Counted from the first letter of the stretch, positions 53,415 through 61,488 are shown. The stretch: 64,000 nt of DNA from Rossellomorea aquimaris (GCF_035590735.1 NZ_CP141595.1:801001-865000), one strand, 5' to 3'. Notes: generated from the sequence alone by a model not told the origin. Made by a program: numbers and translations.

Positions 53415-53435
53415 ATTAGAAAGGGGCTAAAATAA

Positions 53436-53840
53436 ATGAAAACGGAGATCAATGTGGAATATTGCCTATATGGTGATGACCTAAATCCGGATGATATTAC
53501 TAAACACCTTGAATTGGTACCTTCTCTAAGTTATAAAAAAGGTGATCTCATTAAAAAAAATAGAATAATGACAAGACTGGAGGGATGCTGGGAGATTGAA
53601 ACAGGTTACTCTCCATCAATAGATATCAATGATGCTTTGAGTAAACTGGAAGACATACTCAATGGAAAAACAGACAAAATAATGGAGATTAAAAGAGCCA
53701 ATAAGCTTGAAAGTAAATTGACCCTAGTCATTAAGATTTATGATAACGAGGTGCCTGGCATGTACTTCTCTCCGTCTACATTATCCTTTATTGTGAACGA
53801 CTTAGAGGCAGAAATGGATATTTGCACATATATAAACTAA
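53436..53840 (+). CDS. DUF4279 protein, probable toxin-immunity partner
   Basis: 134 residues with AAAGGGGCTAAA before ATG 53436. The pattern NVEYCLYGDDLNPDDITKHL, then GCWEIETGYSPSIDINDALS fits DUF4279, a family often encoded directly downstream of polymorphic toxin tails. Here the toxin gene is reduced to its tail, leaving an orphan immunity gene. A broken copy of the same pair lies at 25350. Confidence 0.75.
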   Translation: MKTEINVEYCLYGDDLNPDDITKHLELVPSLSYKKGDLIKKNRIMTRLEGCWEIETGYSPSIDINDALSKLEDILNGKTDKIMEIKRANKLESKLTLVIKIYDNEVPGMYFSPSTLSFIVNDLEAEMDICTYIN

Positions 53841-53864
53841 GAACATACCGGAAATAAAAGAATT

Positions 53865-53900
53865 AGGGACGGACCTTCTACCTTAGCAAGGTCCGTCCCT
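53865..53900. repeat. Family D palindrome copy 1
   Basis: AGGGACGGACCTT / AAGGTCCGTCCCT, 13-bp perfect stem, loop CTACCTTAGC. Confidence 0.8.
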
Positions 53901-53903
53901 CTA

Positions 53904-53934
53904 GGGTATATTGGGGACGGTTCCCGCTCTACCC
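53904..53934. repeat. Family A variant with GGGTA stem
   Basis: GGGTATATTGGGGACGGTTC then CCGCTCTACCC; same variant as 25221. Confidence 0.6.
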
Positions 53935-53935
53935 T

Positions 53936-54157
53936 TTACACTTTTCTTTTATTAAAGTAGTTAGCTATTTGTTCAGTAGAATAGAATAATATTAACCCTA
54001 CAGTTAAAATAATAAATGAACTACTTATTAACGGTCTATTATTTACCATTTCAAAGAGTGCATTAATAAAAAGGGTAACTCCCCAAAATATAAATGTACT
54101 CTGAAATGCGGTATTAACACTTTTCTTATTAATTCTTTCATCGTTTTTAAAAAACAT
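53936..54157 (-). CDS. Small two-helix membrane protein
   Basis: 73 residues with GAGAGGAAA upstream. Charged N-terminus (FFKNDERINKKSVN) then two membrane helices (FIFWGVTLFINALFEMV, SSSFIILTVGLILFYS) and a basic end. Unknown function. Its 3' end adjoins the family A variant. Confidence 0.6.
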   Translation of the reverse strand: MFFKNDERINKKSVNTAFQSTFIFWGVTLFINALFEMVNNRPLISSSFIILTVGLILFYSTEQIANYFNKRKV

Positions 54158-54257
54158 ATTGATTTCCTCTCAATTTCTAGGATCATATCTTAGCATTCGT
54201 CACTACTAAATCTTCCTCCCAATTAGCGAATCGGGGGCAGGCATTGTTTTCCGTTTA

Positions 54258-54274
54258 GCGAGGTCCGTCCCTCG
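54258..54274. repeat. Family D half-site
   Basis: AGCGAGGTCCGTCCCTCG; only the right arm of the palindrome, 2 bp from the stop of the next gene. Confidence 0.55.
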
Positions 54275-54275
54275 T

Positions 54276-54620
54276 TCAATTCCATCGCAACGATTTCTTA
54301 AAATCACTAAAAGCCTGCTGAGAGTACTCATCCCCAAATTTCCGAATGACTCCTTCAATGGTTTCTTTTTCCTGAATTAAGACTAGATGTATTTCCGTTG
54401 TATTGGCCACTTCATAGACGGCATGTAGAAAATCGACCATCTCCCCTATTAAAAAACCATTTCGCAATTTCATTACTTCTTGGATGACGATAGGTATGTA
54501 CTGAAAAGCTTCCTCTGAAGTCATGCTAGTAGTAATTTCCTCAAAGAAATGGCCGAAATACCATTCATCCTGATCAAGTTTCTCCTGCCAGTTATGGAAT
54601 ACCTCATGAAGTGGTTTCAT
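54276..54620 (-). CDS. Hypothetical helical protein, immunity-like
   Basis: 114 residues from ATG 54620, with AAAGGGATG upstream (ATG 54629 overlaps that site). Helical and acidic (EWYFGHFFEEITTSMTSEEA). No family recognised. It sits between two family D repeats and beside another small helical gene on the same strand, in a stretch that also holds toxin debris, so an orphan immunity role is possible. Confidence 0.55.
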   Translation of the reverse strand: MKPLHEVFHNWQEKLDQDEWYFGHFFEEITTSMTSEEAFQYIPIVIQEVMKLRNGFLIGEMVDFLHAVYEVANTTEIHLVLIQEKETIEGVIRKFGDEYSQQAFSDFKKSLRWN

Positions 54621-54638
54621 GGAACTCATCCCTTTCTT

Positions 54639-54674
54639 AGGGACGGACCTCCTACTTTAGTGAGGTCCGTCCCT
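54639..54674. repeat. Family D palindrome copy 2
   Basis: AGGGACGGACCTC / GAGGTCCGTCCCT, 13-bp perfect stem, loop CTACTTTAGT, close to copy 1 in loop as well as stem. Confidence 0.8.
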
Positions 54675-54677
54675 CTT

Positions 54678-55112
54678 TCACTTATTCAAAAACTCTTTAG
54701 CAACTACATGATCAGGATCTAATGCAAGTATTCTTCTCGCCGTATCATACGCTTCCTCTTCACTGACGACTTTATCGGGGATTTGATGCAAGAATAATAG
54801 ATTGGATAAGTACCTGATATCTTGTCGATCTGTTAATTCCACACATCGTCTAGCATGATAAAGGGCAGCGTAATATGCACCGTTCAGGTAACTTAGTGGA
54901 ATCACCATCAATCTGAACGCCATCTCATGTAACTCAACGTTTTCCTCTTCGACTAGTAAACTCATAATGAAGGCGTAATTCGTTATACTTGAATCCTTGA
55001 AGGCCATTTCCATCATTTCTCCATCAAGTTCTGAATAGGAAAGTGCATTCGTCATTTCTTTTGCCTCTTCAAAATGTCCTTTTATGATGAACTCATTTAG
55101 TTTATTTGTCAT
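54678..55112 (-). CDS. Hypothetical TPR-like helical protein
   Basis: 144 residues from ATG 55112 (GGTGGG eight bases upstream; ATG 55118 is too close). The C-terminal half has a tetratrico-like pattern (ARRCVELTDRQDIRYLSNLL, ARRILALDPDHVVAKEFL). Possibly an immunity-type or scaffold protein. Its end lies 3 bp from a family D repeat. Confidence 0.55.
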   Translation of the reverse strand: MTNKLNEFIIKGHFEEAKEMTNALSYSELDGEMMEMAFKDSSITNYAFIMSLLVEEENVELHEMAFRLMVIPLSYLNGAYYAALYHARRCVELTDRQDIRYLSNLLFLHQIPDKVVSEEEAYDTARRILALDPDHVVAKEFLNK

Positions 55113-55309
55113 GTTCATTTCCCACCAATTACTACTTTTTTAAAATGGCCATTCATATACTTCAAGGACCATTAACTAATTCATTGTACACGACTTCCTT
55201 AACCCCAACCTTAAAGCAACCTTAAATTAACCATAAATCTCAAAAACCACTGCCAATTTCATGGTAAAATAGGATGAAAATTTGATTTTACAAGACTGGG
55301 AGTAAGGGT

Positions 55310-56005
55310 ATGGCAGAGTTGATTTATATAGCAGAAGATGATGTGGAAATAAATCACTTGATCAGCCTTCATTTGCGGAATGAAGGGTATCGGGTGGAGC
55401 AGACTTATAATGGAGATGAAGTGATCCGTAAGTGCAGGGAGAAGCGGCCGAGCCTTCTCATCCTGGACCTGATGATGCCGAAAGTGGACGGGTTTCAGGT
55501 GATCAAGGAAGTTCGGAAAAGCTGTAAGGTTCCGATCATGCTGCTGACAGCGAGGGCGGATGATGCAGACAAAGTACTGGGATTTGGGCTGGGGGCAGAT
55601 GATTATGTGGTGAAGCCCTTCAGTATGGTTGAGCTCGTATCGAGGGTAAATGCCCAGATTCGAAGGTATACGGATTATAGTGTGGTGGAGGAAGAAGGTG
55701 CAATTCGCAACGGATCCCTGGAATATGACCCCATCAATCAGACGGTGACGAAGGATGGGGAGCGGCTCTTACTAACCCCAAAGGAGACGAAGCTGCTTTC
55801 GATTTTCATGAAGAATGTGAACCGCCTGTATACGAAGGCCCAGTTGTATGAGCTTGTATGGAATACGGACTACATCGGGGACAGCAATACGATCATGGTC
55901 CATATCAGTCGGATCAGAGAACAAATTGAATCCGATCCGAAATCCCCGACGTACATCACGACGGTCAAAGGGCTCGGTTACCGGATGGAGAATCATGAAA
56001 ACTAA
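55310..56005 (+). CDS. OmpR/PhoB-type response regulator
   Basis: 231 residues. Receiver with acidic AEDDVE, phosphoacceptor in LLILDLMMPKVDGFQV (D near 53) and lysine in DYVVKPF. C-terminal winged helix (LLTPKETKLLSIFMKNVNRL ... GLGYRME). The kinase gene overlaps it by 11 bp. The regulated genes are not visible; no transporter is adjacent. Confidence 0.9.
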   Translation: MAELIYIAEDDVEINHLISLHLRNEGYRVEQTYNGDEVIRKCREKRPSLLILDLMMPKVDGFQVIKEVRKSCKVPIMLLTARADDADKVLGFGLGADDYVVKPFSMVELVSRVNAQIRRYTDYSVVEEEGAIRNGSLEYDPINQTVTKDGERLLLTPKETKLLSIFMKNVNRLYTKAQLYELVWNTDYIGDSNTIMVHISRIREQIESDPKSPTYITTVKGLGYRMENHEN

Positions 56006-57359
56006 TCCGATCCTCCTTAAAAAGCCCATTTCCATTACCAAGCAGTTTTTTATCAATTATTCTTTATTGTTTATCATTCTACTCGGAGTAGGGACGTTCA
56101 CGCTGGTGGCAAACTTTGTGTATGTCGAGACCGTGTATGAGGACTTGGATCAGGACTTCCTGAAAGGGACGTATGAAGATGCGAAGAAATTGGGGATGAA
56201 AGCGGCATTCAAGAAGAATGAGCTGCCGGATCATGCCTATCTTGAAATCGTCAGTCCCGATTATAAGGTGACCGATCAATTCAATAGTCCTCACAAAATC
56301 GGGTATCACTATGGATTGAATGAATTTCTGAAGGAAACCGACACGTATGATACGGATTTATATATACCTGAGAATAGTGAAGAATATCTATTACTCTATT
56401 TTCCCGCAGATGACTATTTCCAATTGGATGATGTGTTCTTCTTCACTATCATCTTTTTCATGGTGTGCTTGATCGTCATTCTGTACTGGTACGTGAAGAG
56501 GACATCCGTCCAGCTCATTCAGCCGATCCAGAAGCTTCTGAAGGGGATCGATTCGATTTCAGCAGGAAACTATGGAGAGAAAATCGAGTTCGAGGCGAAC
56601 CAGGAATTGAACCAGTTGAAGAATAACATTAACCAAATGGCGCAGACGATCGGCACGGAAATCGCATTGAAGGAAAGGTCCGAGAACTTGAGGAAGCAGC
56701 TGATCCTGGACATTTCCCACGATTTGAAAACCCCATTGACCAATATACAGGGTTACGCTGAAACGTTGACCAGCTTGACGAATCTGAGTCGAGCGGATCA
56801 GAAGAAATACACCGACATCATCGTGTCCAACAGCAAGAGAGCAAACCGGCTCATCCATGACCTGTTCGATCTGTCCCATATGGATATAGGCTGCGATTCT
56901 GTTTCGCTTAAGGTAAAGGATATGGCCGAATGGCTCCGTACCATGCTGTCTTCCTTTGTAGAAGAGTTCGAGGAAAGAGGAATGGAGTATCACCTGGATA
57001 TTACCGACGATCCCCTGATGGTGAAGTTCGATCCTTCAAAGCTTGAGCGGGCGATTACGAATATTCTCCATAATGGGATGGCGTACAGTGATGGGTATCT
57101 GTCGATTTCACTCAAGCAGAAACAGAATCAGGCTGTGATGATCATTGAGGATAAGGGAACAGGGATACCCGCTGCCTACCATGATAAGATATTCGAACCG
57201 TTCGTGCGGATGGATGAATCCAGGAATGGGGAGACCGGTGGAACGGGGCTGGGACTTGCGATTGCGAAGAAGATAATCGAACAACATGGTGGATCGATTG
57301 AATTGGACAGGGGATATGATGAGGGATGCCGGTTTGTGGTTGTGCTTGGCATTCAATAG
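55995..57359 (+). CDS. Membrane sensor histidine kinase
   Basis: 454 residues from ATG 55995, the start that leaves the regulator intact; a longer frame is a shadow. Two membrane helices (near 20-40 and 150-170) flank an extracellular sensor; HAMP, then H in LDISHDLKTPLTNIQGYAET, N box ERAITNILHNGMAYS, G boxes IEDKGTGIP and GGTGLGLAIAKKI. Complete and presumably active partner of the OmpR-type regulator. Confidence 0.88.
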   Translation: MKTNPILLKKPISITKQFFINYSLLFIILLGVGTFTLVANFVYVETVYEDLDQDFLKGTYEDAKKLGMKAAFKKNELPDHAYLEIVSPDYKVTDQFNSPHKIGYHYGLNEFLKETDTYDTDLYIPENSEEYLLLYFPADDYFQLDDVFFFTIIFFMVCLIVILYWYVKRTSVQLIQPIQKLLKGIDSISAGNYGEKIEFEANQELNQLKNNINQMAQTIGTEIALKERSENLRKQLILDISHDLKTPLTNIQGYAETLTSLTNLSRADQKKYTDIIVSNSKRANRLIHDLFDLSHMDIGCDSVSLKVKDMAEWLRTMLSSFVEEFEERGMEYHLDITDDPLMVKFDPSKLERAITNILHNGMAYSDGYLSISLKQKQNQAVMIIEDKGTGIPAAYHDKIFEPFVRMDESRNGETGGTGLGLAIAKKIIEQHGGSIELDRGYDEGCRFVVVLGIQ

Positions 57360-57364
57360 ATAGA

Positions 57365-57406
57365 GGGACCTGACCTCCAGCCGGCACGGGGGCAGGTTCT
57401 TTTTTT
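57365..57406 (+). terminator. Probable terminator after the kinase
   Basis: GGACCTGACC...GGGGGCAGGTTC with T7. The stem is imperfect; the GACCTGACC core resembles repeat family C. Confidence 0.45.
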
Positions 57407-57579
57407 AGAGTATTGAAACTATTTTAATAGAAAAACGAAACTACGTGTTAAAATATAGGAGGTTATACAGTCTGTTGTAAGTTCAATTAGATCCTTAGGA
57501 TGGAGGTTTGTTGGTTGAGGACGAAGATCAGCTCCTTTCCTAGGTACATAAGTAATGAACAAATAAAGGGGACGTACAC

Positions 57580-58155
57580 ATGAAAAAAGTGTTGGTATTT
57601 GTTACGGATGGTTTTGCCGATTGGGAAGCAAGTTACGTGACGGCTGAGATCAATAAATCAAAAACGGGTTATCAAGTTAAGACCATTGCGATCGACAAGG
57701 ATCCTAAGGTGTCAATGGGTGGATTGACGGTTCTTCCCGACTTTAGTTTACAAGAAGCACCTCTGGAATTTGAGATGCTGATCATTCCTGGTGGTACCGG
57801 GTGGAGAGAGGAAAAGAATCAGCAGGCGAAGAAGCTTGTGGATTATTGCTTTGAGCATGACATTCCGGTAGCGGCGATTTGTGATGCGACGACTTTTCTA
57901 GGAATTCACGGGTATCTTGACCATCTTAAACATACAGGTAATTCACTGCCCTATTTAAAAGAGGGGGCACCTCATTATCGGGGCGAAGAGAATTATATAG
58001 CCGAACAATCCGTTAGTGATGGCTGTCTGATCACCGCGAATGGAAGTGGAGCAGTGGAGTTTTCAAGGGATATCTTACGTAAGTTGGGTGTTTTAGAGGG
58101 TGAAGAATTAGAAGGATGGTATGATATATTTAAGAATGGATTTATAAAGAAGTAA
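57580..58155 (+). CDS. DJ-1/PfpI-family protein
   Basis: 191 residues. Family residues are present: E16 in FADWEASY and the nucleophile C101 in VAAICDATTFLG, with LIIPGGTGWREE before it. The family includes deglycase-like and amidotransferase-like stress proteins; the substrate cannot be told. Start at ATG 57580 is preceded by AAAGGGGACG. A REPIN-like pair follows immediately. Confidence 0.85.
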   Translation: MKKVLVFVTDGFADWEASYVTAEINKSKTGYQVKTIAIDKDPKVSMGGLTVLPDFSLQEAPLEFEMLIIPGGTGWREEKNQQAKKLVDYCFEHDIPVAAICDATTFLGIHGYLDHLKHTGNSLPYLKEGAPHYRGEENYIAEQSVSDGCLITANGSGAVEFSRDILRKLGVLEGEELEGWYDIFKNGFIKK

Positions 58156-58159
58156 GCAT

Positions 58160-58222
58160 GGGGACGGTTCTTCTGCTTCGTTTTGATCTAAGAGGAAGCA
58201 CGAGAACCATCCCCGCGCTTCC
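58160..58222. repeat. Family A inverted pair (REPIN-like) copy 2
   Basis: GGGGACGGTTCTTCTGCTTC (58160-58179) and inverted GAAGCACGAGAACCATCCCC (58195-58214), then GCGCTTCC. Built like 49559-49612 but with different spacer. Confidence 0.8.
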
Positions 58223-58276
58223 CCTTGACAATGATTGAAAATTTTATTATCGTAATAAAAAACCTAATACGTTTCT

Positions 58277-58349
58277 CACATTCGTATAACTCCAATAATA
58301 TGGTTTGGAGGTCTCTACCAGGAACCAAAAAATCCTGATTACGAAGAAG
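58277..58349 (+). ncRNA. Purine riboswitch aptamer, adenine type
   Basis: Consensus elements appear in order: P1 TTCGTA (58281-58286), P2 CTCCAA with loop TAATATGG and TTTGGAG, the J2/3 GTCTCTACC, P3 with AGGA / TCCT arms, and the J3/1 region TGATTACGAA. The specificity base after GA is T (GATTACG), which in the known aptamers selects adenine over guanine. It lies upstream of adenosine deaminase. Confidence 0.85.
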
Positions 58350-58391
58350 ATACATGTAGTTGTATTTTCTTCGTAATCAGGATTTTTTTTG
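58327..58391 (+). terminator. Riboswitch-controlled terminator
   Basis: AAATCCTGATTACGAAGAA pairs with TTTCTTCGTAATCAGGATTT and ends in T8. The 5' arm includes the 3' strands of P3 and P1, so ligand binding should block the terminator: an ON switch, as for pbuE. Confidence 0.85.
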
Positions 58392-58415
58392 TTGAAAAAT
58401 TGAGGAGGTACAACA

Positions 58416-59411
58416 ATGACTTATTCTACAATGCCTAAAATTGAACTGCACTGCCATTTGGATGGGAGTGTCAGGCCCGAGACTATTATTGATATTGCAA
58501 AGAGAGAGGGCATCCAGATCCCTTCCTTTGATACAGAAGAGATGAAAGAAGAGCTCATAGCCCCATTAGACTGCGAATCACTGGATGAATACTTAGAGAA
58601 ATTCTCGATCCCTAATGCGGTTATGCAGTCAAAAGAGAATTTAAAAAGAATCACTTTTGAGCTTTATGAAGATGCAGCCAAGGAAAATGTGAAATATATG
58701 GAGGTTCGGTTCGCCCCATTACTTCATACACAGAAGGGATTATCTGTAGAAGAAATCATTGGAAGTGTGATAGAGGGAATGAAAGATGCAGAAAAACAAT
58801 TTGATATTAAAGGGAATATCATTTTGTCCTGTATGAGAACGATGTCGGCGGAACGTGCCTTTGAGGTCGTCGAACAGGGGAAGAACTTCCTTGGAAAAGG
58901 AGTCGTCGCGATTGATTTATGTGCTTCCGAAGAAGAAGGGTTCTGCGGAAAATTCATTGAACCCATCGCACTTGCCCGGGAATATGGCTACAGAGTCACG
59001 ATCCACGCCGGTGAAACGGGAATCGGAAAAAATGTGCTCGAGGCTGTTGAATGGCTGGGGGCAGAAAGAATCGGCCACGGGGTTTATATTACAGACTGTC
59101 GGGAAGCTTATCAGGTTGTAAAGGAAAAACAAATCGTGCTTGAAATTTGCCCAACGAGTAACGTTCAAACGAAAGCCGTAAACCAATTCCGTGATCACCC
59201 CCTTTACGATTTTCATAAGGACGGGATCAAAATCACCATCAATACAGACAACAGAACGGTATCCGATACAACGATGGCGAAGGAATGTGAGTTGGTCTGG
59301 AATGAATTTGCGATGAGTGAGGAGGATTATAGGGAGATTTATATGAATAGTGTGGATGCTGCTTTTGCGAGTGATGAGGTGAAGGAAGGTTTGAAGAAGT
59401 ATGTGTTGTGA
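58416..59411 (+). CDS. add: Adenosine deaminase
   Basis: 331 residues with GAGGAGG upstream. Zinc ligands H12 and H14 (ELHCHLDGS), the catalytic HAGE at 197-200, GHG motif near 221 and NTDN with D278 are all present. It converts adenosine to inosine and ammonia. The upstream adenine riboswitch is expected to turn expression on when adenine is plentiful. The stop codon overlaps the first base of a family B repeat. Confidence 0.93.
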   Translation: MTYSTMPKIELHCHLDGSVRPETIIDIAKREGIQIPSFDTEEMKEELIAPLDCESLDEYLEKFSIPNAVMQSKENLKRITFELYEDAAKENVKYMEVRFAPLLHTQKGLSVEEIIGSVIEGMKDAEKQFDIKGNIILSCMRTMSAERAFEVVEQGKNFLGKGVVAIDLCASEEEGFCGKFIEPIALAREYGYRVTIHAGETGIGKNVLEAVEWLGAERIGHGVYITDCREAYQVVKEKQIVLEICPTSNVQTKAVNQFRDHPLYDFHKDGIKITINTDNRTVSDTTMAKECELVWNEFAMSEEDYREIYMNSVDAAFASDEVKEGLKKYVL

Positions 59412-59472
59412 GCCATGGGGACAGGTTCCTTGGCCCCGTTTTATATGAGAGCCACGGTACCAGTCCCTGTGG
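59410..59472. repeat. Family B inverted pair (REPIN-like)
   Basis: GAGCCATGGGGACAGGTTCC and the inverted GAGCCACGGTACCAGTCCCT flank about 20 bases. It begins within the add stop codon. Confidence 0.65.
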
Positions 59473-59480
59473 TTAGGAAT

Positions 59481-59528
59481 AAGAAGGATCAAAGAACAAC
59501 TCAACGTTCTTTGATCCTTCTTTTTTAC
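59481..59528 (+). terminator. Terminator after add
   Basis: AAGAAGGATCAAAGAAC / GTTCTTTGATCCTTCTT, 17-bp perfect stem with 8-base loop and T's. Confidence 0.9.
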
Positions 59529-59562
59529 TTTTTTTAAAAAAATCTTTCATTTACGCACGTCC

Positions 59563-59611
59563 ATAGTGTATGATACATAGTATAAACTATATAGTGTACG
59601 ATACACAGTAT
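59563..59611. promoter_or_regulatory. Two direct copies of a palindromic operator before the PadR gene
   Basis: ATAGTGTATGATACATAGTAT (59563-59583) is split here as ATAGTGTA-TGATACATAGTAT; the second copy ATAGTGTA-CGATACACAGTAT lies 28 bp on (59591-59611). Each contains the palindrome GTGTA-YGA-TACAC/T. They overlap the expected promoter, so autorepression by PadR is likely. Confidence 0.65.
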
Positions 59612-59634
59612 AATTCAATCAAAGAGGTGAACAT

Positions 59635-59976
59635 ATGGATAAGTCACTGCTGACATCTCTGACGACGGAACTGCGGAGGGGGACATTGACCCTGGCGGTA
59701 TTAAGTCAATTGCGGACACCGCAGTATGGATATTCACTTGTCCAATTACTGGAGAAAAGCGGAATTTCGATGGAGCAGAGTACACTCTATCCGCTGCTGC
59801 GCCGTTTGGAGAAGCAAGAATTGGTCACAAGCAGCTGGGACCGGTCTGAAAGCAGGCCGAGGAGATATTATGTGCTGAGCGAATACGGCACTGAGATCCT
59901 GGGACAGTTACAGACCGAATGGGAAAAGATGTCTGGGGAATTGTCCATTTTATTAAAAGGGGATGAGGAAGGATGA
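59635..59976 (+). CDS. PadR-family transcriptional regulator
   Basis: 113 residues with AAAGAGGTG upstream. The winged-helix sequence is typical: RRGTLTLAVLSQLRTPQYGY then STLYPLLRRLEKQELVTSSW. It overlaps the following membrane-protein gene by 4 bp, the usual PadR-HAAS pairing. The duplicated operator upstream points to autoregulation. Confidence 0.9.
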   Translation: MDKSLLTSLTTELRRGTLTLAVLSQLRTPQYGYSLVQLLEKSGISMEQSTLYPLLRRLEKQELVTSSWDRSESRPRRYYVLSEYGTEILGQLQTEWEKMSGELSILLKGDEEG

Positions 59977-60959
59977 AGCTTGTTGAACTCTATATTCAAG
60001 AAGTGATGAGAAGGCTACCGGAGAAGAATCGGGAGGATATTGCCCTTGAATTGAAATCCACGATTGAAGACATGCTGCCGGAGGAGTATACAGAGGATGA
60101 TGTGAGAGAGGTACTGACTTCACTCGGGAATCCTGCCGTGCTGGCCTCGAATTATCAAGACAGGCCGATGCACCTGATCGGACCAAGATATTATGATCTG
60201 TATATGACGCTCTTGAAGATCATTCTCCCGATTTCTATTGCCGTTACGTTCATCGTGTTAGCCGTATCATCTGTATTGAGCTACTCAGGGGAATCAAGTC
60301 CGATTGAGGTATTCTTGTCTATTGCAGGAAATGGGATTGCCGAGGCCATCGGAACAGGAATGCAGGTTTTCTTTTGGCTGACCCTAACATTCGCCGTCAT
60401 CGAGCGGACCGTTTCCTCGGACAGTCAGCTTCCAATCACCATGAAAGGAACAGAGTGGACGCCTGATGACTTGAAAGACATCCCGTATATCCCGAAAGAA
60501 AAACGAATTCCCAAGCTGGAGATTTTCGGAGGTCTGATTTGGACGGTCATCTGGTCAACCTGTTACTTTAAAGCATCAAGTATCGTCGGATTGTATGAAA
60601 AGAGTGACAACGAAAGAATGTTCACTCCTTTTTTTAATCAGGATGTGCTCATCGGGTATTGGCCGTTGGTCGTGTTCCTGATCGGCTTGGAACTTCTCCT
60701 CTTGCTTAGAAAATGGAAAGCGGGGGTCTGGACCAAGAATCTTGCGATCGTGAATGCAGTATATCAGTTCATTCCTGTTCTAGCCTTTATGTTTGTTTTC
60801 AGGAACATGGAGGTGCTGAATGCAGATTTCATAGATAGGGTACAGGAACTGTTCGACGCCTCTTTCAATTTTCAGTGGCTGTACCTGACCGTATCGGTTG
60901 GATTATTGGTCACTGCGGTGGTCAACAGCTATGATGGGTTTAAGAAGGCTTATAAATGA
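59973..60959 (+). CDS. HAAS-domain membrane protein
   Basis: 328 residues. An N-terminal HAAS-type helical domain (YIQEVMRRLPEKNREDIALE and LTSLGNPAVLASNY) is followed by about six membrane helices. Such proteins are encoded with PadR regulators and are thought to bind or sense through the HAAS domain; the exact role is unknown. Confidence 0.8.
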   Translation: MKLVELYIQEVMRRLPEKNREDIALELKSTIEDMLPEEYTEDDVREVLTSLGNPAVLASNYQDRPMHLIGPRYYDLYMTLLKIILPISIAVTFIVLAVSSVLSYSGESSPIEVFLSIAGNGIAEAIGTGMQVFFWLTLTFAVIERTVSSDSQLPITMKGTEWTPDDLKDIPYIPKEKRIPKLEIFGGLIWTVIWSTCYFKASSIVGLYEKSDNERMFTPFFNQDVLIGYWPLVVFLIGLELLLLLRKWKAGVWTKNLAIVNAVYQFIPVLAFMFVFRNMEVLNADFIDRVQELFDASFNFQWLYLTVSVGLLVTAVVNSYDGFKKAYK

Positions 60960-60965
60960 GTGGAG

Positions 60966-60992
60966 GAGCCATGGGGCAGGTACCATGGCTCT
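60966..60992. repeat. Family B palindrome copy 7
   Basis: GAGCCATGGGGCAGGTACCA then TGGCTC; one base shorter than the standard form. Confidence 0.7.
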
Positions 60993-61032
60993 ATTTTGTC
61001 TACGTGGATTTTCATAAAGAAAATTCGACACG

Positions 61033-61119
61033 GAGGATCAATTATTTAGAAAGAGGATTAAATAAACCAAAAAGAGGATCGATAAATTCTGAACAGGATT
61101 TATAATTGAAAATGAGGAT
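61033..61119. repeat. Five GAGGAT boxes with 20-21 bp spacing
   Basis: GAGGAT at 61033, 61053, 61074 and 61114, and CAGGAT at 61094, each followed by AT-rich sequence. Units vary (GAGGATTAAATAAACC, GAGGATCGATAAATTC). Spacing equals two DNA turns. Confidence 0.6.
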
Positions 61120-61354
61120 TGAATGTGGGCTATTTGGATCAATTCCTTAGCCGAAGGGATTTCTTTCCAGGAATCACACTCTACACCTGGCACCTCATAT
61201 CCACCAAAGAGCCGTCTCTAACTAAAAATGGACAATCTAACGTCCTTTCCCCTCGAAAAACAGATAAAAGAGGACCGATTGACTTTAATTCGGACAGCAA
61301 TTCCAGAACTGGAGCGGTGAACTGAAATGGGACATTGGTCCCGTTTTTATCAAT

Positions 61355-61381
61355 GAGCCACGGTACCTGTCCCCGTGGCTC
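61355..61381. repeat. Family B palindrome copy 8
   Basis: GAGCCACGGTACCTGTCCCC then GTGGCTC, in inverted orientation to copy 7. Confidence 0.75.
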
Positions 61382-61488
61382 ATAGAATTTGCATAAGAAT
61401 GGAACAATTCGAAACTTAAACAATTGTGCTTTCGTCTAATAACTAAAGTCTTACAGAGAATGAGCAGTTTTTTACTAGGAGTGGTGTT

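Larger units (their letters stand above)
60993..61488. other. Intergenic region with repeats
   Basis: Apart from the GAGGAT boxes it contains a family B palindrome at 61355-61381 (GAGCCACGGTACCTGTCCCC then GTGGCTC) preceded by GGGACATTGGTCCC. No gene is supported; frames at 61119 and 61181 have no ribosome site. Confidence 0.5.

Noticed and set aside
13853..61381. Family A-D palindromes as a CRISPR array
   Set aside because: Copies are kilobases apart, palindromic in full, have no regular spacers, and no cas gene is present.
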